From: Cristatella mucedo | Lineage: Eukaryota > Bryozoa > Phylactolaemata > Cristatellidae | Direction of reading: 5' to 3' | Length of the DNA: 64,000 nt | Assembly (NCBI GenBank): GCA_009760855.2 | Contig: WPIO01000001.1 | Location: 18,937,501 to 19,001,500, forward strand | Part shown: positions 56,960 through 64,000 of the stretch, one piece after another | Numbering within the stretch: position 1 is the first letter of the stretch | Layout: every line of letters starts with the position of its first letter | The notes under the pieces: model-generated | The model's database searches: none | What the model was told of the DNA's origin: nothing | The model's input: the letters and a program-made list of their open reading frames with translations, nothing else | Made by a program: the position numbers and the translations under genes

Positions 56960-58105
56960 GCTACGTGTCATCTCGGCACCCAATAGTTAGCCTACTATAG
57001 GCTGCTCGTTCGACTTGCTGATTGAGATTAAATATTTAGCTCTCACTCGCCCACAAATGTTACCGTTACGTCCGTCGGCGCTCTCGTAATACTTGCTGCG
57101 CCAGCTCCCCGTTATGAATCGTCTATCTCTTTTGTAGGTGCAAATGCACAGTGCTGCAAAAGGTAAGGGCAGTAGCCCACGCAACCGTACCTTTAGAACT
57201 TGTAGCTTACTCCTATCATCCGTCTGCTCTTAGTGACCATTTTATAAGCAAAAACTGCCACCCATTGCTTGTCGTGGATTGTTGGTATGCATTTCTAGTG
57301 AGCGCTCTGTCCGTTTAAAGTATGGTCTTGTGCGTTAAAAATGTATTTGTCAAAACTATTAACTCAAGAATGAGGCATATATAATGCGAACAGAGTCTTC
57401 GGAGCCCTTCTATTCGCTTAAAAAAGCACAACGCGATTGCCATGTCCAAAGTAAAATAAAGTAGACTATACTACTATTACCTACTATACTATTGTGAGTT
57501 TTGGCCTAACTTCGTGCCTACTTAGCAGTTCCACACGCGATTTTTAAATGAATAGCGACTATGCCGCCCAAATATGTTCATCAGACTGTGAGTGGAAAAC
57601 GAAGACTCGGTATAATATTTATATTATCGTGTCACATTCCTAAATTCAAATGACGCCTCCATAATCTTAGTGAAATAGAAATACGCAAGTTGTATGCAAG
57701 TAGAAATAATTGTCGAAGTTTCAAATTGGCTTTTCACTAGGCAGACCGATCTCGTCCGCATTGGAAAGCAAAAGCATTCAATGGGGCGTTGAGTTCAGTT
57801 GCCATCACGTCTGGGTTTTGGTATTTATACAAAGGTGAGTTTTGAATGTATAGGTGAGTCAGCTCAGACTCTCCGGGTCATAATTAAACGATACCGCTGG
57901 AGATGCTCAGTAAGCTGTTTGGCATTCTGTATATAGCCATAGCTTGTGACAGATACGAAAGATTTGCATCTTTGGGCTGATACTGTGGATTCGCTCGCTG
58001 AGGCAAGCGAGTTTGATCTGTTTACCCTTAAAAGCTGAGCGATTAGCATCGTTAGCTCGTGCAGTCTAGGCTTAAGAGTTTGAGCTACAAAAACTCATTC
58101 TAGCA
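56471..58105. other. No recognisable gene or element
   Basis: It may include the 5' UTR of the family-1 LINE at its left edge. Only short frames. A (TA)n tract is listed separately. Confidence 0.4.
56923..56956. repeat. (TA)n microsatellite
   Basis: About 17 TA units. Confidence 0.95.
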
Positions 58106-58109
58106 CTCG

Positions 58110-58630
58110 TCCTTGACGCACTGGTCGTGGTCTCACGGATGTTCATTTGAGCGCCAGCAGCGCGCTCTGAAGGCTCACTTTCGGCTTCCTGGCCTCTATT
58201 CCGGGCTACCCGGCCTTACATTTACTGAAGCCTCTATCAACGCACGGCCTCAAAAAGAAAAGCCTGCGTTCTTGTGATTGTCTTGTTAATCAGAATTTGG
58301 TGAACCTCAAATCCTTTGGAGACCGTGCCTTTTGATCGCATGCTGTCAAAGCCTGGAACTCGCTCCCGACTGACAGCATTACTGTCCCTGACTTGGCAGC
58401 ATTTAAAAATAAGCTGAAACAGCTGTTTTTCACAGCATTTTCTGGCTTATTTTGATTTCATTTGCGTGCTTATGCATTCTAACATTGTGCATTATAGTAC
58501 TAACCATGTTTTCAAGTTAAAACTGGGTATTTTACCACTAATCCTTTATTCGTGCTTCCTTTTAAAGCATAGGTAAAGTGCCTCAATATTTATGAAGATC
58601 TCTGAAGGCACTACACAAATATATTACAGA
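58110..58630 (+). mobile_element. Family-1 LINE 3' fragment with tail
   Basis: NLKSFGDRAF-like sequence (about 58306-58335), AVKAWNSLPTDSITVPDLAA (about 58343-58400) and FKNKLKQLFFTAFSGL (about 58404-58452) match the family-1 C-terminus. The tail motif at about 58590-58625 is GAAGATCTCTGAAGGCACTA then CACAAATATATTAC. Frames are broken. Confidence 0.8.
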
Positions 58631-58713
58631 ATAGAGAAATCATCAAAAGACAAACTATACTAACACCTGATCGTGCGCTCACTAAAAACAAACCTTTTGC
58701 ATTCTTACTTACA

Positions 58714-58912
58714 AGCAAGCGTCGTGGCTCCGGCAATCAAGTCCGTCCCCAAAAAAAGAAGTGCATGTTACTTGCGTCAGTCCTTGCTGACATGTGAAAG
58801 ATGCGTTTGAAGCTAGCACATTGAAACAAATGTAGGCCACAACGATACACGTTGGGATACGGCGATGATAGCAGAGCATGACAACAATCCAGAACACAAA
58901 CGCCTTCATCAC
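58714..58912 (-). CDS. Candidate first exon of a small secreted cysteine-containing protein
   Basis: The minus frame starts at ATG 58912 with two hydrophobic runs (FVFWIVVML and TCIVVAYICFNVL), the second followed by SNASFTCQQG and CRSHDACL. It meets a perfect donor, GTAAGTAAG, at 58713. Four cysteines follow the hydrophobic part. A signal-peptide exon ending in phase 2 would explain the pattern. No second exon is visible and no family is assigned; a chance frame is possible. Confidence 0.3.
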
Positions 58913-58914
58913 AA

Positions 58915-59600
58915 TACGGTGTCCTTAATGCACTTAATGCACATCACTGTAAAGTCGATGGCAAAGAAGAAGACGTCTGACAACAAAAAGTAGAAATTCA
59001 ACTAGCTAATCATGACTTGAGATAGCTTTTTATGACATCTAAGCAATAGATTAGAACGTATCTAGTTTTTTATGATTGTATCTCATGACAACTGGTAATA
59101 TAACGCAATTGACATAAACTGGCTGATTTAGCATGCCAACAGCTCAGTAACAAATTCGCATAACGCACGTACTCTACCGAGTTGGAAGACGAAGTGGCGT
59201 ATACAATAATAAGTCGTACTTTAAAACGGTCGCATGGTTAAATCAGGAAGTCATTATATCGTGATACCTTGTGCAAATATGAAGCGACGAGGTATGTATG
59301 TGCATTATATTTTTATTGTGAGCAATTTTAAATACTTACCCCTCGTTCGAGTGTCCCTTGGCACCACCAGCTCCTTTAACTCTGGTCATTTAGGTGCACC
59401 TTTGCGTGTGGACGGTTACTAACTTCGTAACTCCTAACTGTGATAAGACCAACTTAAGAATTATGGACACGCCTATTTCCATCCTAAAGTTGGAAGACCT
59501 AACCCTCAAGTTTGCCTGGGCTTTCACTATTCCTACGAACTATGCCAGCAATCTTATACTTTATTCAGGAATTCCGGACTGCGCATTATCGTCTGCAACT
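58915..59600. other. No recognisable gene
   Basis: Short frames (59234-59422, 59394-59627) without motifs. Confidence 0.4.
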
Positions 59601-59604
59601 CTGA

Positions 59605-59795
59605 TAGCAAACAAACTTGCATGCTGACCCTGTGCATATCACCCCTAACCACGTTATTCATATCGTTTATCAAGCATGATATTACTCACCATTCAATCGC
59701 GTTTCCATTTGCTGCAAATTTAAAACGCCTAAAAAGAGAATGAGTTCTCTGAGGGCGCTTTATCAAGTGCATAATTATTATTATTATTATTAAAC
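59605..59795 (+). mobile_element. Family-1 LINE solo 3' UTR
   Basis: About 190 bp matching only the last part of the family-1 3' UTR. It begins TTGCATGCTGACCCTGTGCA, has the hairpin at about 59727-59762 and ends in (ATT)n. The coding region is absent, so it was truncated during insertion. Confidence 0.9.
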
Positions 59796-60149
59796 TCAAC
59801 AGCTTTACTGATCCTTCGGCAAAGGCGGAGCACAACTCACCACTTCCGTTCGAGTTTCACTTGCTCCCTCTCTAGTATTAAATAAATTTCAAGATCTTCA
59901 ATCTATTATACATGTCGCACTAAATAGATTGCTATACTAATGAGTTATATCTTGATAATTTTAAGAGACGCTGACGGCCGTAGGTTTCGGTCTGCTTCCC
60001 TTCGCATCAGGAAACATGTTTTATTTATCCCAGAGTGTTTTTCGTGCGTACGCGTGCGTGATATGGTGCATCCTATGAACCAGATTATTATCCTATTAAC
60101 CAGTGGCCATGAGCGCCGTCGTGTTTGCTTTAGTATCCTGGCATAAGAA

Positions 60150-60300
60150 CGGTACTTGTTTACTTGTACATGTTTAATACCGAGCACTTCACTAAGCACC
60201 ACAAGTGTTGATTCTCTTGGAGCGAGTTGTAACACTTCCGGATGGACATTAAGTTGTTTTTGAGTGCTATGCAAATGACCTACTACCGTTATTTACATTA
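60150..60300 (+). mobile_element. Possible decayed family-1 LINE tail
   Basis: ATTAAGTTGTTTTTGAGTGC then TATGCAAATGACCTACTACC (about 60248-60287) resembles the tail motif. Only weak similarity precedes it. Confidence 0.35.
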
Positions 60301-60689
60301 CCTTTTACTAATTTTAAGCCGCTTTGAAACCGTAGCTTCATTCGCTATGCACATAAATCCTAAAACTATCTACTGACTGATATCGTGAAATTAAGTTGCT
60401 TTACACTAAAATTGAAACTCGAAACGTACTTGTAAGAAGCAATAGTCTATAGCTGATGGTAAGCCATGTATCCTGCTTGGATAAGCATGCAAAAGCACAA
60501 AAAAGCCTCATGGCTACTGGTTAAAAGGACTCCCTGTTAGTATCTTGCTATCAATCATGCACAGAATTAGCAAAGAGCACGTGAAAGAGGACAGGTCCAC
60601 TGGGGCACTACACAAAAAATACCACTCGCCCCCTTAGTCATGGAGTGAAGTTCCCTATTGCACAACAACGCAAAGGACGGTCCACTTGG

Positions 60690-63450
60690 ACATAGAACAT
60701 TCCTGGTGTAACAGGTAGTCTTTTAGCCTCTTTTTGAATTTCGGTAAATAAGGAAATGACTGGATGTCAGTCGGCAGTTCCACGCTTTGGAAGAATATTA
60801 ACTTAAAGTATTATCTCAGAGGGGTTTGAAGTTAGTTAGGATCACTACATATCGACCAGAGTCAGGAGAGCGTTCCGTTTCGACGAGATGCCTCATGCAA
60901 TATTAATTGGGATAAGTACGTAACAGTAAAAGAATAGAAAGGTCTAACGTTGCGTGAGAGAATCTTGAGGCCAGTGCTCTGCTTGATAGGCAGCCCGTGC
61001 AGAATCACAAGCAGTAGCGTAATGTAGCTATAGCAGTGCTGACGACAGATAAGCGTAGCCAACGATTTTTACGCAAACTGTGACCGCGCGGGAAGAACCA
61101 CAGCAACGTGAGCTCCACAAGTCTATTCGCGCAGTAACGATTGCACGGAACAGCTTAGCTGTTGTGTCCCTGCCTAAGCAATCCAAATTTCTGTTATTTA
61201 ATGACAGTTTAAGCATGCAGACATGACTGTGAATCCGATGTCGTCATTTAGGGACAAGTCATTTTGGAAGAGGATGTCCAGGCTGTGGGCAAAGGCTACA
61301 AGTGATATGCGGAGTCTTATCAATCTCAGTGGCTTGACTTTCCAGTTTCTGAGTAACACTTGCTTTGCCCGTAATGCAGTACGTTGGCCTTCTGGTCCTT
61401 CTATTTTCCAAAAAGTGAGCTCTTATCCAAGTGAAAATTTCAAAAAGATAACTTGAAGATAGGAATGCCGGAAGGCATGGAATGATTGCAGCTTAAGTAC
61501 AGCTGTGTGTTGTCGGCGTTAAAATTAAGCCATAGCTTGTGCTTGGCGATTACTTTGGCTCGAGTTAGAGTATCATACTTTGAAAATAAGTAAAACTAAA
61601 GTGAATCCCTAGGCACCCCAGGGGGTCAATAGGTTGTCGCTGTTAATTGATATCTACTCTCTAAATTCTCCGATTTTTATATGACCTCACCCATTGCGGC
61701 ACATTGCCTGAGATTCCCAAAAGAGACTACTGGCGGTCGGGAATAATTCGCTCGTCAATGGCATGAAAGTTGCCAAAAGATGCATAGCAGCTAGCAGAGG
61801 GACTCTATCTGAATAACTATTCCTGGGAAGTTTGCTACACATTCACAGCTGGGACGACTATCTGGAATGATTTTCTCTAAAATCTTACTAGAACTTATTC
61901 GCTAGTTTTGAAGTTCGGCTGTAAGATTTAAATTTTAATTTCACTACTCTCTCCTGTGTCGTTGAGGGAAACAACAGTAGGGAAACTGCTTACAGCCCTC
62001 CTGGTCAGCTATCGTCTTCATACTGAACAGCCTGGAAAATAGCCTCTGTTTAGTAGTAGATTCTGACACGAACCTGAGGCTAAGTACAGATTTTGGATGT
62101 CATTTTTTTTAGGGCAGGAGTAAATCTAGGCGTCTTTTAGGGAGAACAAACAGTAGGCGGAGGGTCCAGAGAGCTGATGGTCATTTTTGAATAGGAGATT
62201 AACTCTGAGATGTGGGCAGAAGGGGCCGCGCTTGAAGGATAACAGTGAGGAGGAAGAGCGAGGAGAAAAAGAGTGAAAGACTCGGAGTAGTAGGATGTCC
62301 ACTTTTGGAATGAGTCCTTGGTTTTGTCAATCTTGCTGACAAGGAAGCGAGAAAGCGATCGGCTAGATCGCCGAAAGGGTCGCTAGGTATGACGCTGACT
62401 GGAGTGTCGTTAAGGAGATATTAGACGGTCGACATCAGCATTTTTTGATTTCGCGTCTGTGACCACGAACTGTGTTCTGAAAACGGAGGTAAGCTCGGCC
62501 ATGGCTATTTGGCTATGATGGATTGTTACGAACTGCAATAATCCTTGTAGACCGATTTTATGGACAGTCAGTCGTGTCTTTACCTATGACTTTCAAGCTT
62601 CTGTTTGACTTTCCCAGCTAGTTGAACATTTGCAGTAAATCCTAGCTTATCTTGGATAGTGCGGTGCTTAATCAGAGACGCTAGCTCGTCCAGAATATTT
62701 GCAGGCGCGACGTTGCAAACTATTACCACGAAATATACAACAGATATATTGTTAAGCAGAAGTTGCGGGGAAGAGAGTTTTGGGAGCGTCAATAGAAACG
62801 TTTTCACGATTTCGCCAATGCATGACGATTGTGTGTGTATTGACCGAAAGGGGGACATTCTGCAGATAAAGATCTGCATGTGGTCAGATGAGCAGACACT
62901 CCTATTAATAGGATTTGACGGCATAAAAACGCGTGAGAGTGCCTGATCGAGCGTGTGTGCGCTCCTATACTAGTGGACCTATGTATCTGAGCCACAGGAG
63001 ACAAGAATCAGCCAGAGAGAAAAGTTAGGTGGAAAATGTGGGCGGCACGGTTAGGAGAATGAATGCTAAAACTACTCAGTAAAAGAGAAAAGGGCGATGT
63101 CTGGAAGACACAGTTGAAGCGATCCAAAAATATTGTAGATAAAGCATTAGTCAGGCACCAAGTGGGGATAGACGACTGCCACACTTCGCAGCTGAGCGGT
63201 AGAGGAACGCAGGAGTAGAATATATTGGAAGGAGAAAGGCTTTGAGGAGGAGACTGCTTACGATTCAGCAAGGGATGAGAGGTAATTTATAATCAGTCAC
63301 TAGCTTTAATAAACCCGGAGTATGAAAGGAAAAGAAATCCTACGGTACTAAGCTTTGGTCAGAAAAAGTCTGGGTCACGGCAAACAAATCAAGGGCGTAG
63401 GCACGAGTCATGTCACGCATTGTCAAGTATAAATTGGTTCTGGAATGCGC
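60690..63450 (-). mobile_element. Ancient, nearly full-length family-1 LINE
   Basis: Strongly diverged but collinear with the 53-56 kb element. Recognisable are the C-terminal ILHGLPIKQSTGLKILS block (about 61000-60945), LDCLGRDTTAKLFRAIVTAR (61185-61125), the TNHLPVSS-like region near 61330, the AKHKL block near 61540, a DLADRFLAS-like block near 62350, NILDELASLIKHRTIQ (about 62700-62650) and a DHMQIFI-type segment near 62875. The endonuclease start lies near 63400. Every frame is broken. It marks an earlier wave of the same family. Confidence 0.75.
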
Positions 63451-63454
63451 ATCT

Positions 63455-64000
63455 CAAAGGCACGTCAAAAGAGCCGCTCGATTGACAAATTCTGGTAGAG
63501 GCGGCGGGGCATCCAGAAAGGCTCTTTTAACGGCATTAGCCAACCGGCAATAAGCACGCACGAGCGTACTGAAGCGCCTGGTCACTGAGATGTGGCGAAG
63601 CCGCCGCGGCAGTTGGCATAAGGCCGAGAGCATATACCGACAAGACGTTGGCGACGAATGCATGTGCTAACAGGGCTGCGGGCGCAGAAGCGCACGCAGA
63701 AAAGACGGTCGGCAGCAAGGCAAATGACGGCCGGGCCGCGGGTACGTTATGTTCACGGGACCTTCACTAGTTTGGGCGGGTGCCACGTATACCTGGGACA
63801 CACTGCTCTACAGTGCGATACATTGTGATACAGCTGTCATTTCCAGAATGAACGTCAACAAACTGCGGTTTTGATTTCAGATGATATAAAACGCTATAAC
63901 CCACCAAATTGCATGCGGTTGTTCGTGCGCGTTCTTGCGATATGGCCTAAAATCGCCGGGGCCAGCAAGTTTTTGTACACATTCCGACGGCGATATAGCT
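63455..64000. other. GC-rich end of window, no gene assigned
   Basis: Two overlapping minus frames (63454-63663, 63536-63718) are alanine/leucine-rich and have no motif. Confidence 0.35.

Overview
This is repeat-rich, intron-containing animal DNA. Most coding signal is decayed retrotransposon, with long stretches where no gene is recognisable. A metazoan source is supported by an immunoglobulin-like exon with phase-1 boundaries followed by a phase-1 transmembrane exon, by GT-AG splice sites, by tRNA-derived SINEs and by L2/CR1-like LINEs of a kind common in invertebrates. I cannot name the species, and no bacterial operon, phage, rRNA or CRISPR array is visible.

Two non-LTR retrotransposon families dominate. 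Family 1 has a nearly intact minus-strand copy at about 53.09-56.47 kb, broken by one single-base deletion. It has further minus copies at 32.24-33.14, 38.45-40.28 and 60.69-63.45 kb, plus many plus-strand 3' pieces and solo tails. Its 3' end is a two-part hairpin followed by an (ATT)n tail. Family 2 has a degenerate but almost complete plus-strand copy at 21.96-25.04 kb. Other copies lie at 1-612, 3.09-4.16, 14.10-14.99 and 52.19-52.62 kb. It ends in a different hairpin followed by a (TACAT)n pentamer tail. A tRNA-derived SINE at 16.94-17.10 kb carries the family-1 3' hairpin, which suggests it was mobilised by the family-1 enzyme.

Other mobile relics are a Ty3/Gypsy pol ruin at 41.37-43.00 kb (reverse transcriptase and integrase pieces, minus strand) and a possible Merlin/ISXO2-type transposase fragment near 17.7-18.1 kb. 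Weak copia-like and Gypsy RNase-H-like traces also occur.

Two host loci stand out. An intronless secreted haem peroxidase of the plant/fungal/bacterial superfamily lies at 28.54-29.55 kb (minus), with a TATA box about 40 bp upstream of its start codon. An Ig-like receptor gene is represented by an Ig exon at 50.05-50.42 kb and a transmembrane exon at 51.98-52.11 kb (plus). A weaker candidate is the first exon of a small secreted cysteine-containing protein at 58.71-58.91 kb (minus).

Simple sequence is abundant: (TA)n inside a near-perfect inverted repeat at 17.25-17.40 kb, two long (CT)n tracts, (TA)n/(TG)n, (TA)n/(GATA)n, GGC/GGT repeats and a degenerate CAAT-rich repeat array at 6.8-8.2 kb. 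Regions between these features show no open frame or motif I can assign.
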